A DNA stretch of 38,068 nucleotides. Origin: Sphingomonas sp. Its GTDB lineage: Bacteria; Pseudomonadota; Alphaproteobacteria; Sphingomonadales; Sphingomonadaceae. The stretch spans positions 1-38,068 of the forward strand of contig JAICSX010000018.1 of assembly GCA_025936675.1 (NCBI GenBank). The letters are read 5' to 3'. Below the pieces are notes generated by a model. It had not been told where the DNA came from. It ran no database searches and saw only the letters and a program-made list of their open reading frames with translations. This document shows positions 1-8,953 of this stretch, in pieces (position 1 is the stretch's first letter; each line of letters starts with the position of its first letter). The position numbers and the translations under genes were made by a program.

Positions 1-1339
1 AACTGACCGGCACCGGGATCGGCACGTTGATGCCGACCATGCCGACATTGACGCGCGCGGTGAATTCGCGCGCCGCGTGGCCGTTGCGGGTGAAGATTGC
101 GACGCCGTTGCCATATTCATGGTTAGAGGGGAGGCGCACCGCTTCCTCGAAATCCTGAACGCGGACCATCTGCAGCACGGGGCCGAAGATCTCGTCCTTA
201 TAGGCCTTCATGTCCGGTGTGACGCGGTCGAAGAAGGTCGGGCCGATGAAGAAGCCTTCTTCATGTCCCTGGAGCTTGAACCCGCGGCCGTCGACGACGA
301 GCTCGGCGCCTTCGTCGATGCCCATCTGGATGTAATGCTCGATTCGCTCCTTGTGTGCCTTGCTGACGACTGGGCCGTAATGCGCCTCCGGATCGGTCGA
401 CACGCCGACGCGCAGCGCCTCGATCGCGGGAATGAGCTTCTGCCGCAGGCGGTCCGCGGTCTCGTCGCCGACCGGCACGACCACCGGAAGAGCCATGCAG
501 CGCTCGCCGGCAGAGCCGAAAGCCGCTCCGGCAAGGTCGTTGACGACCTGGTCGAGATCGGCATCGGGCATGACGATGCCGTGGTTCTTGGCGCCGCCGA
601 ACGCCTGGACGCGCTTGTTGTGAGCGGTGCCGCGCGAGTAGATGTACTGCGCGATGTCCGACGATCCGACAAAGCTGACCGCCGCGATATCGGGATGGTC
701 GAGGATCGCGTCGACCATCTCCTTGTCGCCATGGACGACGTTGAGGATTCCGTCGGGGAGGCCCGCTTCTGTCATTAGCTCAGCAAGCCGGTTGGGAACG
801 CTGGGATCGCGCTCGCTCGGCTTGACGATGAACGCGTTGCCGCAGGCAATCGCCATTCCAAACATCCACATCGGGATCATCGCCGGGAAATTGAACGGGG
901 TGATGCCGGCGCCGATTCCGAGCGGCTGGCGCATCGAATAGACGTCGATGCCCGGCCCAGCGCCCTGCGTATATTCGCCTTTCAGTGCCTGCGGGATCCC
1001 GCACGCATATTCGATCACTTCGAGGCCGCGCTGGACGTCCCCGCGCGCGTCGGCGAGCACCTTGCCGTGCTCTGAGCTGAGCAAATGGGCGAGGTCGTCC
1101 ATGTTCTTTTCGACCAGCTCACGGAACTTGAACATGATGCGGGCGCGGCGTTGCGGATTCGTCGCGGCCCAGGCCGGCTGGGCGCCCTTGGCGGCGTCGA
1201 CCGCCTTCTGGAGGTCGGCGGCGGTTCCGAACCGGACATTGGCCTGGACCTGCCCCTGGTTGGGGTCGAACACCTCACCCTGGCGCTCGCCGCTGGCGAA
1301 GGTGGAACCGCCGATGAAATGGTCGATGCTGCGAAGCAT
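1..1339 (-). CDS. mmsA: CoA-acylating methylmalonate-semialdehyde dehydrogenase, 3' end cut by window
   Basis: Oxidises methylmalonate or malonate semialdehyde to propionyl-CoA or acetyl-CoA with NAD+ and CoA, in valine and inositol catabolism (family knowledge). The reading frame is open from an ATG at 1339 to the window edge, giving about 446 residues of a roughly 500-residue family, so the C-terminus is missing. The N-terminus (MLRSIDHFIGG) and the ITPFNFPAMIPMWM stretch are typical of the MmsA branch of aldehyde dehydrogenases. The catalytic cysteine lies in GERCMALP at about residue 281. The FKL and EIFGPVLQMVR stretches near the end match the family. It diverges from the M28 peptidase across about 100 bp. 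The family call is firm; the exact substrate is inferred. Confidence 0.9.
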   Translation of the reverse strand, partial: MLRSIDHFIGGSTFASGERQGEVFDPNQGQVQANVRFGTAADLQKAVDAAKGAQPAWAATNPQRRARIMFKFRELVEKNMDDLAHLLSSEHGKVLADARGDVQRGLEVIEYACGIPQALKGEYTQGAGPGIDVYSMRQPLGIGAGITPFNFPAMIPMWMFGMAIACGNAFIVKPSERDPSVPNRLAELMTEAGLPDGILNVVHGDKEMVDAILDHPDIAAVSFVGSSDIAQYIYSRGTAHNKRVQAFGGAKNHGIVMPDADLDQVVNDLAGAAFGSAGERCMALPVVVPVGDETADRLRQKLIPAIEALRVGVSTDPEAHYGPVVSKAHKERIEHYIQMGIDEGAELVVDGRGFKLQGHEEGFFIGPTFFDRVTPDMKAYKDEIFGPVLQMVRVQDFEEAVRLPSNHEYGNGVAIFTRNGHAAREFTARVNVGMVGINVPIPVPVS

Positions 1340-1438
1340 GATACGCGTCCTCGAATCTGTGCTGTTTGGGGTCGCGGTTCCCCTAGACCCGAGCAGCGGC
1401 AAATGCCAGTTGCGCAAGCGTCGTGTGGGGAGAGTCGA

Positions 1439-2812
1439 ATGCGTAAGATCGCGATCTTGATGTGCGTCAGCCTGATGGGAGCGGCGCCGCCCCAGAAACC
1501 GGCTGCGTCAACGGATGCCAAGCTTCGCGCGATCGTCGCGCCGGTCAGTGCCGCCCAGCTGAGACACTATGACGAAACTCTGGTCAGCTTCGGCACGCGG
1601 CACACGCTTTCATCGCAGACGGACCCCAAACGCGGCATCGGCGCCGCGCTCAACTGGGCAAAGAGCCAATTCGAGGCTGATGGGCTGGCGACGGTGCGCC
1701 CGTGTGAAACCGTGACGGGGTCGCGAATCCCAACGCCGACTCCCGTCTGCGACATGGTCGCGATCCAGCGCGGAACCGAGCGGCCCAACGACGTCGTCAT
1801 CATTCAGGGACATATCGACAGCCGGGTCAGTGACGTGATGAACTTCACGTCCGACGCTCCAGGCGCGAATGACGATGGCTCGGGGACATCGGCGGTGCTC
1901 GAGGCCGCGCGCGTGCTCAGTAAGCACAGGTTCCCGGGAACGATTGTCTATGCGACGCTGTCGGGTGAGGAGCAGGGGCTCTATGGGGGAAAGACCCTGG
2001 CGGACTATGCCAAGGCGCAGGGCTGGAACGTCGTCACCGTCCTCAACAACGACATCATCGGCAATACATGCTCGTCTGACGGAGTTTGCGATTCAACCCA
2101 TGCGAGAGTGCTGTCCGAAGGACCACGCTCCCAAGGGCAGGTCGACCTCATGGCCGCGACGCACAGCCTCGGGGGCGAGAATGACGCGCCTTCACGCAAC
2201 ATCTCGCGCTTCCTCGACAGTCTCGCCGATCGCCTGCACATCGGCCTCGACGTCCGGCAGATTTGGCGCACCGACCGCTTCCAGCGCGGCGGCGATCACA
2301 TCCCGTTCCTGCAGTTCGGCTATCCGGCGGCTCGGATCAGTGTCGCGATCGAGAATTACAACTGGCAGCACCAGGATTTGAGGACCGAAAACGGCATCAA
2401 GTACGGGGACACGATTGACCATGTCGATTTTCCGTATCTCGCGAAGATGACGAAGCTGAACGTCGCAGCGCTCGCCGCCATCGCCAGCGCTCCCCCGCCG
2501 CCCGAGCCGAAGGTCGAAGGCGGAGTCAGCACGGATACGACGGTGACTTGGGCGCCCGTGGCCGCGGCGGCCAGTTACAACATTCGTTGGCGGCGCACGG
2601 ATACGAACCAGTGGAAGATGTCGCGGAGCGTGCCTGCGACTACGTGCGCTGATACGTGCAAGGTCATCTTGCCTCACGTTCGCGTCGACGACTGGGTCTT
2701 CGGAGTCTCATCGGTCAGCAAGGATGGCTTCGAGAGCCCCGTCGCGTCAGCTGTACCCGGCGGCGGTTTCCATCCCTATGTCGCGCCGCCTCCGAAAAAG
2801 CCGTTATCCTGA
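1439..2812 (+). CDS. Secreted M28-family zinc aminopeptidase with C-terminal Fn3-like domain
   Basis: A periplasmic or secreted metallopeptidase of 457 residues. The ATG at 1439 is chosen because GGGGAG lies just upstream and it gives a short signal-like N-terminus (MRKIAILMCVSLMGA); the frame itself is open further upstream. The M28 zinc ligands are visible in order: GHID (His125), GANDDGSG (Asp145), SGEEQG (Glu177 as base, Glu178 as ligand), NND (Asp205) and DHIPF (His287). The last ~95 residues form a beta-rich module that looks like a fibronectin type III fold and may bind substrate or the envelope. The stop codon lies inside a REP-like palindrome, so the final residues come from that repeat. 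Peptide substrates cannot be read from the sequence. Confidence 0.85.
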   Translation: MRKIAILMCVSLMGAAPPQKPAASTDAKLRAIVAPVSAAQLRHYDETLVSFGTRHTLSSQTDPKRGIGAALNWAKSQFEADGLATVRPCETVTGSRIPTPTPVCDMVAIQRGTERPNDVVIIQGHIDSRVSDVMNFTSDAPGANDDGSGTSAVLEAARVLSKHRFPGTIVYATLSGEEQGLYGGKTLADYAKAQGWNVVTVLNNDIIGNTCSSDGVCDSTHARVLSEGPRSQGQVDLMAATHSLGGENDAPSRNISRFLDSLADRLHIGLDVRQIWRTDRFQRGGDHIPFLQFGYPAARISVAIENYNWQHQDLRTENGIKYGDTIDHVDFPYLAKMTKLNVAALAAIASAPPPPEPKVEGGVSTDTTVTWAPVAAAASYNIRWRRTDTNQWKMSRSVPATTCADTCKVILPHVRVDDWVFGVSSVSKDGFESPVASAVPGGGFHPYVAPPPKKPLS

Positions 2813-2905
2813 ACTCGTTTGTCCTTCGGTCATCTTCGATTCCAATTTCATTGCAGGTCGGCGTTCGTCTCCTAAATGGATGCTGAAACAAGTGCAGCAT
2901 GACGA
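2806..2905. repeat. REP-like palindromic pair
   Basis: The left arm ATCCTGAACTCGTTT (2806-2820) and the right arm around ATGCTGAAACAAGTGCAGCAT (from 2880) enclose about 60 bp. The right arm is itself a hairpin, ATGCTG (2880-2885) against CAGCAT (2895-2900). From memory, elements of this form are frequent between genes in sphingomonads, where the stem is usually longer; here a G in place of T shortens it. The left arm supplies the stop codon of the M28 peptidase. The element may stabilise the upstream mRNA 3' end. Confidence 0.6.
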
Positions 2906-2919
2906 TAGTTGGAGCGACT

Positions 2920-3183
2920 ATGGCCGGCGGATGGACGCGCGACGGCGCGGTTCAGGACCAGATCGACGACACCGTGAAGGACGCGGTCCTTCGCGCCCGT
3001 GCTCTCACGCCCAGCGGCGAGAGCGCCGAGGAATGCGACGATTGCGGCGAGCCGATCCCCAAGAAGCGGCGCGAGGCTCTGCCGGGCGTGCGCACCTGCG
3101 TCGCCTGCCAATCCGAGCGCGACAAGGCCGTCGTGCATTCCACGATCAACCGCCGCGGAAGCAAGGATAGCCAGCTGCGCTGA
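2920..3183 (+). CDS. DksA/TraR-type C4 zinc-finger protein (YbiI-like)
   Basis: An 87-residue protein closely resembling Escherichia coli YbiI over its whole length: MAGGW at the start, ECDDCGEPIPKKRREALPG in the middle and NRRGSKDSQLR at the end. Four cysteines (CDDC and CVAC) form the zinc finger. The ATG at 2920 is chosen over the in-frame ATG at 2899 because it matches the family start, has GGAGCG 7 nt upstream, and avoids the REP palindrome in which the earlier codon lies. It lacks the long coiled coil of true DksA, so RNA polymerase secondary-channel binding is not assured. The function of YbiI proteins is not well established. Confidence 0.85.
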   Translation: MAGGWTRDGAVQDQIDDTVKDAVLRARALTPSGESAEECDDCGEPIPKKRREALPGVRTCVACQSERDKAVVHSTINRRGSKDSQLR

Positions 3184-3316
3184 AAATACTGTCCTACATG
3201 CAAGCACATCGCTTAAGGCGGGACCCATGATCTCCCCTTCCTCAAAGGTCACGAAGTGGAGGAAGTGGAAGGATCCCCGGTTTCACTCATTCGGTTTGGT
3301 CGGATCGTAGGTCGGC

Positions 3317-5578
3317 ATGCCCCGCAAGCACTCCCCGGGCCTGCCTTCACGCAAGCAGATACTCGACTTCATCGCCTCGTCGGATCAGCCCGCGGGCAAG
3401 CGCGAGATCGCTCGTGCGTTCCACCTTTCGGGACAGGACAAGATCGAACTTAAGCGCTTGCTGAAGGACATGGCCGACGAAGGGCTGATCGACTCATCGC
3501 CCGGACGCGCTTTCCACAAGTCAGGTGGCGTACCGAAGGTCACGGTGCTTCGCGTGCAGTCGGTCGATGACAGCGGCGCGGTCTGGGCTGTCCCCGAGCA
3601 ATGGCATGCCGAAGGGCAGCCGCCGCGGGTCCGCATGATTGAGCGCGGACGCAGGAGCGCGCTTGGGATCGGCGATCGGGTGCTCGTCCGGACCGAAGAG
3701 CGCGACGGCGGCTACGTCGCGCATCCGATGAAGAAGCTCGAGCGCGCTGCCGAGTTGGTGCTCGGCGTCGTGCGCCGCGAAGGTGACCGCTTCTGGCTAT
3801 CGCCGGTCGACAAGCGCGAGCGGCGTGAGCTGTTCATCAGCGAGATCGAGGATGCCGAGCCCGGAGACCTCGTGCTGTGCGAGGTCAGCGGCCGGCCGCC
3901 GCGGGTCAGCGCTCGCGTCGACGCCGTTCTTGGCGACCCGTTCGCGCCGAAGAGCTTCAGCCTTATTGCTATCCACAAGCACGGGCTGCGCGCGGAATTC
4001 TCGAAGGAAGCGATCGACGAGGCGCATCGCATTTCGAAGCTGCAGCTCGGCGAACGAGAAGACCTGACGCACCTGCCGATCGTCGCCATCGATCCCGAGG
4101 ACGCGCGCGACCACGACGATGCGATCTGGGCGGAAGCCGACGGGGAGGGCGGTTTCAACGCGATCGTCGCCATCGCCGACGTTAGCTTCTACGTGCGGCC
4201 CGGTTCCGAGCTTGACCGGGAGGCGCGGGCGCGCGGCAACAGCGTCTATTTTCCTGACCGCGTCGTTCCGATGCTCCCGGAGGAGCTGTCGGCGGACATC
4301 TGCTCGCTGAAGGAAGGCGAGGAGCGCGCTGCGATGGCCTGCCATCTCAAGATCTCCAAAGAGGGCGAGATCAAGAGCTGGCGGTTCACGCGTGCGAAAG
4401 TTTGCATATCTGCAAACATTGCATACGAAGATGCGCAGGCTGCGATCGACGCTGCAAATGAAGAGAAGATCGAAGTGTCCTCTCCGGTTTGCTGGATGCC
4501 AGAGGTCGAAGGCCCGGTGCCGCAGGAGCTCGTCGAGAAAGCGTTGAAGCCGCTGTGGGGCTGCTGGCAGGCGTTGTTCGCTGCGCGGCATAAGCGCGAT
4601 CCGCTGGAGCTCGATCTGCCCGAGCGGCGCGTGGTGCTCGACGAGAAGGGCCGGATCAGCTCGATCGCGCCGCGCGACCGCCTCGATGCGCATCGCCTGG
4701 TTGAGGATTTCATGATTGCGGCCAATGTCGCTGCGGCGCGGGCACTCGAGGCGAAGAAGTCGCCGGTTATGTACCGAGTCCACGAGCCGCCTAGCCGAGA
4801 GAAACTGGTCGCGCTCAAGGATTACCTGAAGACGTTCGGGATCGAGTTCGCGCTCGGCCAGGTTATCAAGCCCGGCACCTTCAACCGCGTCATCGAGCGC
4901 GTCGGCGACAGCGACGGGCGCGAGGAGATCATGGAGCAGCTGCTCCGCACGCAGATGCAAGCGCGCTACGGGCCGGAACGTCTCGGACACTTCGGTCTCG
5001 CGCTCGCGACCTACGCCCACTTCACCTCGCCCATCCGCCGCTATGCCGACCTGCTCGTCCATCGGGCACTGGTGAGCGGCTACAAGCTGGGCGAGGGCGG
5101 CCTGCCGGCAGCGGATGCCGAGAAGTTCGAACAAATCGGTGAGCAGATATCGATGCTCGAGCGGCGGGCGATGGAGGCGGAGCGCGAGACCATCGACCGC
5201 TATGTCGCGGCATTCCTTGCGGACCAAGTCGGGCAACTGGTCGAATGCCGGATTACCGGCGTCCAGCCGTTCGGCTTCTTCGCTACGGTAGAGGATCTCG
5301 GCGGGGACGGCCTGCTGCTGGCGAAGGACCTGGGCCACGAATATTTCCGCTATGACGAAGCGGCGCGCGCACTTGTCGGCGATCAGACGGGCGAGACGTA
5401 CCGTGTCGGCCAGCGCCTGACGTTGCGGCTTGCGGAATCGAACCCGATCTCGGGCGCACTGCGCTTCGAGCTTCCGGAAGGGAGCTATGGAGCGGCTTCA
5501 CCGCCCAAGCGACAGGATCGCGTACGCGGCCGCCGTGGCCGTCCGCCCAACATCCGTCACCAATCGCGGCGGCGCTAG
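3317..5578 (+). CDS. rnr: Ribonuclease R
   Basis: A processive 3'-5' exoribonuclease of 753 residues that degrades structured RNA. Domains in order: an N-terminal winged-helix region (residues about 10-70), a cold-shock-like domain (about 75-130), an RNB catalytic core, and an S1 domain from about residue 637 (QLVECRITGVQPFGFF), followed by a basic tail rich in Arg. The catalytic aspartates are all present in AIDPEDARDHDDAIW (Asp259, Asp265, Asp267, Asp268). HFTSPIRRYADLLVHR is the second RNB signature. The start follows a weak TAGGTC site. A patch near residues 360-395 has lower GC than the rest but keeps the frame. The small gene downstream begins 32 bp later and may be cotranscribed. Confidence 0.96.
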   Translation: MPRKHSPGLPSRKQILDFIASSDQPAGKREIARAFHLSGQDKIELKRLLKDMADEGLIDSSPGRAFHKSGGVPKVTVLRVQSVDDSGAVWAVPEQWHAEGQPPRVRMIERGRRSALGIGDRVLVRTEERDGGYVAHPMKKLERAAELVLGVVRREGDRFWLSPVDKRERRELFISEIEDAEPGDLVLCEVSGRPPRVSARVDAVLGDPFAPKSFSLIAIHKHGLRAEFSKEAIDEAHRISKLQLGEREDLTHLPIVAIDPEDARDHDDAIWAEADGEGGFNAIVAIADVSFYVRPGSELDREARARGNSVYFPDRVVPMLPEELSADICSLKEGEERAAMACHLKISKEGEIKSWRFTRAKVCISANIAYEDAQAAIDAANEEKIEVSSPVCWMPEVEGPVPQELVEKALKPLWGCWQALFAARHKRDPLELDLPERRVVLDEKGRISSIAPRDRLDAHRLVEDFMIAANVAAARALEAKKSPVMYRVHEPPSREKLVALKDYLKTFGIEFALGQVIKPGTFNRVIERVGDSDGREEIMEQLLRTQMQARYGPERLGHFGLALATYAHFTSPIRRYADLLVHRALVSGYKLGEGGLPAADAEKFEQIGEQISMLERRAMEAERETIDRYVAAFLADQVGQLVECRITGVQPFGFFATVEDLGGDGLLLAKDLGHEYFRYDEAARALVGDQTGETYRVGQRLTLRLAESNPISGALRFELPEGSYGAASPPKRQDRVRGRRGRPPNIRHQSRRR

Positions 5579-5610
5579 CCAACCGAAATCGCAAGCGATA
5601 ACAATCAGCC

Positions 5611-5925
5611 ATGGCCACCGCAGCAGCCGCCCTGGTCGCCCGCGCCAGGCGAGAGATCCAGCATCATTTCTTCAGTAACGACGCCGTGCGTCCCGACCGC
5701 GCGGTTCCGTTCGAGCCCGAGAACCATATCGAGCGCCGCCAGTTCGAGCGCATGGTGGGACGAGGGATCATCCGGGAAGAAGGTCCCGGCAAATATTGGC
5801 TCGACGTCGTTGCTTACGACGCCGATCTCCGCGCGCGGCACCGACGCGTGAAGGTAGCCTTGCTTGTGGTCATAGGCGTCCTCATCATCGTCATGCTCAT
5901 CGGGGCGTTCCAGGCCAAAGCGTAG
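5611..5925 (+). CDS. Small tail-anchored membrane protein, unknown function
   Basis: A 104-residue protein with an Arg/His-rich cytoplasmic part and one C-terminal membrane helix (about residues 81-100, VKVALLVVIGVLIIVMLIGAF). The middle part (QFERMVGRGIIREEGPGKYWLD, residues 44-65) has the look of a small winged-helix wing, but this is only an impression. No SD is obvious. It sits 32 bp after rnr and 49 bp before the FMN reductase, so it probably belongs to the same transcript. I do not recognise the family; proteins of this kind are usually annotated as hypothetical in sphingomonads. Confidence 0.75.
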   Translation: MATAAAALVARARREIQHHFFSNDAVRPDRAVPFEPENHIERRQFERMVGRGIIREEGPGKYWLDVVAYDADLRARHRRVKVALLVVIGVLIIVMLIGAFQAKA

Positions 5926-5974
5926 CAACCTTCGCGTGCGCCGCGGATTGAGTGGCGGGACAAGGAGAGACGCA

Positions 5975-6598
5975 ATGACCTACAAGATCGCGATCATCGT
6001 CGGGAGCCTCCGCGAGGGAAGTCTCAACCGCCGGGTTGCGCGGTCGATCTGCGCGCTTCGCGGCGAGAACCTCGACTGCTCGATGGTCGAGATCGGCGAC
6101 CTCCCGCTCTATAACCAGGACCTTGACGCGAACCCGCCAGAACAGTGGACGCGCTTTCGCCAGCAGGTCGGCGCGGCCGACGGCGTCCTCTTCTGCAGTC
6201 CCGAATACAATCGCGGCGTCCCCGGCGTGCTCAAGAATGCGATCGACGTGGGCTCGCGGCCATACGGCCAAAGCGTGTTCGACAAGAAGCCGGCGGCGAT
6301 CGTCACCGCGTCTCCGGGCGCGATTGGTGGATTTGGCGCCAATCACCAGATCCGGCAGGCCTGCGTCTTCCTCAACATGCCGGTGATGCAGCAGCCTGAG
6401 GCCTATCTGGGCCACGTCACCGATGACAGCTTCGACGAAAGCGGTTGCCTCAGGGATGGGCCGCTGAAGGAGCTCGTGACCAAGCTCGCCCATTCGTTCC
6501 ATGACTGGGTGGAGATGATCCATCGTTCTCGGCAGTTGCTTGCCGAAGATGCGGCGCATGCGTCCGAGAATCAGGCGAAGGCGAAGGAACACGCCTGA
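5975..6598 (+). CDS. NAD(P)H-dependent FMN reductase (ChrR/YieF-like flavodoxin fold)
   Basis: A cytosolic flavoprotein of 207 residues that transfers electrons from NAD(P)H through FMN to quinones, azo dyes or metal ions. The FMN phosphate loop GSLREGSLNR (residues 10-19) and the isoalloxazine-contacting SPEYNRGVPGVLKNAID (75-91) are diagnostic. The ATG at 5975 is preferred to upstream in-frame codons because AGGAGAG lies 5-6 nt before it and it begins directly at the first beta strand. The C-terminal 20 residues are charged and probably disordered. The physiological acceptor cannot be read from the sequence; quinone protection is the usual suggestion for this family. Confidence 0.88.
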   Translation: MTYKIAIIVGSLREGSLNRRVARSICALRGENLDCSMVEIGDLPLYNQDLDANPPEQWTRFRQQVGAADGVLFCSPEYNRGVPGVLKNAIDVGSRPYGQSVFDKKPAAIVTASPGAIGGFGANHQIRQACVFLNMPVMQQPEAYLGHVTDDSFDESGCLRDGPLKELVTKLAHSFHDWVEMIHRSRQLLAEDAAHASENQAKAKEHA

Positions 6599-6660
6599 CA
6601 CTTGGCCGGGGTTGAACCCCTGCCTTAATGCGCCGAACCAATTCGGCAGGAGGCGTCGAG

Positions 6661-7068
6661 ATGGAATTACCCTGGCTTGGCCGTTGGCAACCGCAGGCAC
6701 TGGCGCTTCTGCGCATCGTTACTGGTTTGCTCTTCCTAGAGCATGCGACGTCGAAATTCTTTGCTTTCCCGGTGCCGTTCCCGGTCCATCCGTTGCCGCC
6801 ACTGCTGTTGGCGGCCGGCGTCATCGAGCTGGTCGCGGGCGTGCTCGTGACGATCGGCCTGTTCACGCGCCTCGCGGCCTTCATCGCCTCGGGCGAGATG
6901 GCGATCGGCTATTGGATGATGCACTTCGGGACTGGCGGCTTCTGGCCGCTGGCGAACAAGGGAGAAGGCGCCATCCTCTTTTGCTTCATCTTCCTCTACA
7001 TCGCCGCGGCGGGACCGGGCGCGTGGAGCGTGGACGGAGCGCGCCTCAGGAACGCGCCGATCAGGTGA
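6661..7068 (+). CDS. DoxX-family membrane protein
   Basis: A four-helix inner-membrane protein of 135 residues. Family features are ALLRIVTGLLFLEHATSKFF at the start, a GVIELVAGVLVTIGLFTR helix in the middle and GEMAIGYWMMHF before the last helix. The ATG at 6661 follows a strong AGGAGG; the upstream in-frame ATG at 6628 is rejected. The last 8 bp overlap the 3' end of kynU on the other strand, so the two genes converge with no spacer. DoxX proteins are linked to redox or thiol stress, but no specific reaction can be assigned here. Confidence 0.85.
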   Translation: MELPWLGRWQPQALALLRIVTGLLFLEHATSKFFAFPVPFPVHPLPPLLLAAGVIELVAGVLVTIGLFTRLAAFIASGEMAIGYWMMHFGTGGFWPLANKGEGAILFCFIFLYIAAAGPGAWSVDGARLRNAPIR

Positions 7069-8284
7069 CTTTCGATCGCTCGTGAAAGCGAGGCTGGTCC
7101 CATTCGCGGCTGGCGAGAATGTCTGCGAGGATCTCCGCCGCCTCGACCATTTCCTTGAAGCGGTTGTACAATGGACAGAAGCCGAAGCGCATGAGGTTTG
7201 GGGCGCGGAAGTCGCCGATCACGCCGCGCGAAATTAGCGCCTGCATCACGGCATAGCCCTGCGCGTGGCCGAAGACGACGTGGCTGCCGCGCAGCGCCGA
7301 ATTGCGGGGCGACGCGAGACTCACTTGATCGCCACAGCGAGCCTCGACTTCGTCGACAAACAGCTGCGAGAGCTCCCGCGATTTCGCGGCGAGGTCAGCC
7401 ATCGGAATGCCGTTAAACGTGTCGAGGCCGGCTTCGAGCGCGGCCAGTGCGAGGATCGACGGCGTGCCTGTCAGGAATTTGAGCATGCCTTCGGCCGGGC
7501 GGTACTCATCGACGAAGGCGAAGGGCTCGGCATGTCCCATCCACCCCTGAAGTGGGCTTTGAAGCTCCTCCTGCAGGCGTTCGGCGACGTAGATGAAGGC
7601 CGGTGCTCCGGGCCCGCCGTTCAGATGTTTGTAGCCGCAGCCGATCGCCAGCTCGGCGCCGCTGGCATTGAGGTCGAGCTCGACCGCTCCGGCGCTGTGC
7701 GACAGATCCCACACCACCAGCGCTCCGGCGGCCCGGACCGCGTCATTGACTGCGCGCATGTCGTAGAACGCCGCCGAACGGTAATCCACATGCGTCAGCG
7801 TCACGACGGCGGTGTCTTGGTCGATAGTGCCGACGATCTCTTCCGGATTGACCGCTTTCAGGCAGAGTCCAAGCATGTCGGCGAGACCCTGAGCAACATA
7901 GAGGTCGGTCGGGAAATTGCGCTTCTGCGAGAGGATCGTCTTGCGGCCCGGCCGCGCCAGGGCAGCGGCGGCAAGCAGCTTGAACAGGCAGACGCTGGTC
8001 GAATCCGCGATCAGCAGCTCGTTCGGCTTGGCGCCGACGATCGGCGCGAGCTTGGCCGCGATGCGCGTCGGCCAGTCGATCCAGCCATGCTTGTTCCAGC
8101 TGGCAATCAGGTCATCGCCCCACTGACGTTCCGCCGTATTCGCCAGCGCGGCCGGTGCAGCCTTGGGCAACGCACCAAGGGAATTACCGTCGAGGTAGAT
8201 CACACCGTCGGGCAGCCGGAACCGTTCTCGCGCAAAGGCCAGCGAATCAGCAGCGTCCAGCGCGTCGCCTTCGTCGCGGGTCAC
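7061..8284 (-). CDS. kynU: Kynureninase
   Basis: A PLP enzyme of 407 residues that cleaves kynurenine to anthranilate and alanine in tryptophan degradation. Visible marks: YLDGNSLG near the N-terminus, [16 protein letters not shown] for the cofactor-binding Asp/His region, and [12 protein letters not shown] with the Schiff-base lysine at about residue 219. [11 protein letters not shown] near the C-terminus is also typical. The start is the GTG at 8284, whose last two bases begin the TGA of dcd (GTGA overlap), so translation is probably coupled to dcd. The frame is open 34 codons further upstream, but that stretch is antisense-like filler inside dcd. No other kynurenine-pathway gene lies in the window. 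Confidence 0.93.
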   Translation of the reverse strand: MTRDEGDALDAADSLAFARERFRLPDGVIYLDGNSLGALPKAAPAALANTAERQWGDDLIASWNKHGWIDWPTRIAAKLAPIVGAKPNELLIADSTSVCLFKLLAAAALARPGRKTILSQKRNFPTDLYVAQGLADMLGLCLKAVNPEEIVGTIDQDTAVVTLTHVDYRSAAFYDMRAVNDAVRAAGALVVWDLSHSAGAVELDLNASGAELAIGCGYKHLNGGPGAPAFIYVAERLQEELQSPLQGWMGHAEPFAFVDEYRPAEGMLKFLTGTPSILALAALEAGLDTFNGIPMADLAAKSRELSQLFVDEVEARCGDQVSLASPRNSALRGSHVVFGHAQGYAVMQALISRGVIGDFRAPNLMRFGFCPLYNRFKEMVEAAEILADILASREWDQPRFHERSKVT

Positions 8285-8835
8285 AGCTTCGGAAGGGTTA
8301 CGCCCTTCTGCCCCATATATTTGCCGGCGCGGTCGGCGTAGCTCACCTCGCAGGGTTCGTTGCCCTGGAGGAACAGGAACTGGCACGCGCCCTCATTTGC
8401 ATAGACCTTCGCTGGAAGCGGCGTGGTATTCGAAAACTCGAGGGTCACATGGCCTTCCCAGCCCGGCTCGAGCGGTGTCACGTTCACGATGATCCCGCAG
8501 CGCGCATAGGTCGACTTGCCGAGGCAGATGACGAGAACGTCGCGCGGCACCCGGAAATATTCGACGGTCCGCGCCAGCGCAAAGCTATTGGGCGGGATGA
8601 TGCAGACGTCGGTCTTCCGGTCGACGAAGCTGTTCACCGCAAAGTCCTTGGGGTCGACCAAAGCATTGTCGACGTTGGTGAAGATCTTGAACTCGTCAGC
8701 GACCCGCGCGTCATAGCCGTAGCTCGACAGACCATAGCTGATGCAGCCTTCGCGCCGCTGCGCCTCGACGAACGGCTCGATCATCCCGTGATTTTGGGCC
8801 TGGTCGCGAATCCAGCGGTCGGACAAAATCGCCAT
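8281..8835 (-). CDS. dcd: dCTP deaminase
   Basis: Deaminates dCTP to dUTP, feeding dTMP synthesis. It has 184 residues, close to the usual 188. The start [13 protein letters not shown] is the family start, so the ATG at 8835 is used although the frame is open to 8961. Motifs: [12 protein letters not shown] (33-44), [11 protein letters not shown] (105-115) with Arg112, and the catalytic-glutamate region [12 protein letters not shown] (125-136) with Glu133. It overlaps kynU by 4 bp and diverges from dnaB across a spacer holding DnaA boxes, so a replication-linked control of both directions is possible. No clear SD precedes the start. Confidence 0.95.
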   Translation of the reverse strand: MAILSDRWIRDQAQNHGMIEPFVEAQRREGCISYGLSSYGYDARVADEFKIFTNVDNALVDPKDFAVNSFVDRKTDVCIIPPNSFALARTVEYFRVPRDVLVICLGKSTYARCGIIVNVTPLEPGWEGHVTLEFSNTTPLPAKVYANEGACQFLFLQGNEPCEVSYADRAGKYMGQKGVTLPKL

Positions 8836-8888
8836 GCGGAGTGCGTAACGGGACGGTCCGAAGGCATCAATTTGGAGCCGATTATTTC

Positions 8889-8897
8889 TGTGGATGA
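8889..8897 (-). promoter_or_regulatory. Near-consensus DnaA box
   Basis: TGTGGATGA on the plus strand reads TCATCCACA on the minus strand, one mismatch from the consensus TTATCCACA. It lies in the dcd/dnaB spacer, in the opposite orientation to the perfect box at 8954. Confidence 0.4.
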
Positions 8898-8953
8898 GCG
8901 CCGTTTCGCGTTTCCCGCAATTCCTTTGGGCAGGCGCATGATTCGTGCACCGC

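Noticed and set aside
3184..3316. Spacer before rnr with a short open frame reading KVTKWRKWKDP
   Set aside because: No start or SD, no recognised family. I see no promoter or RNA element that I can support in these 133 bp.
4401..4416. Small hairpin TTTGCA-TATC-TGCAAA
   Set aside because: It lies within coding sequence, has only six pairs and no T run; probably chance, so it is not listed as a regulatory site.
3797..5338. Long minus-strand open frame of about 513 codons
   Set aside because: It is antisense to rnr, whose domains are complete. The product is Arg/Asp/Leu-rich with no motif, as expected from the opposite strand of a high-GC gene.
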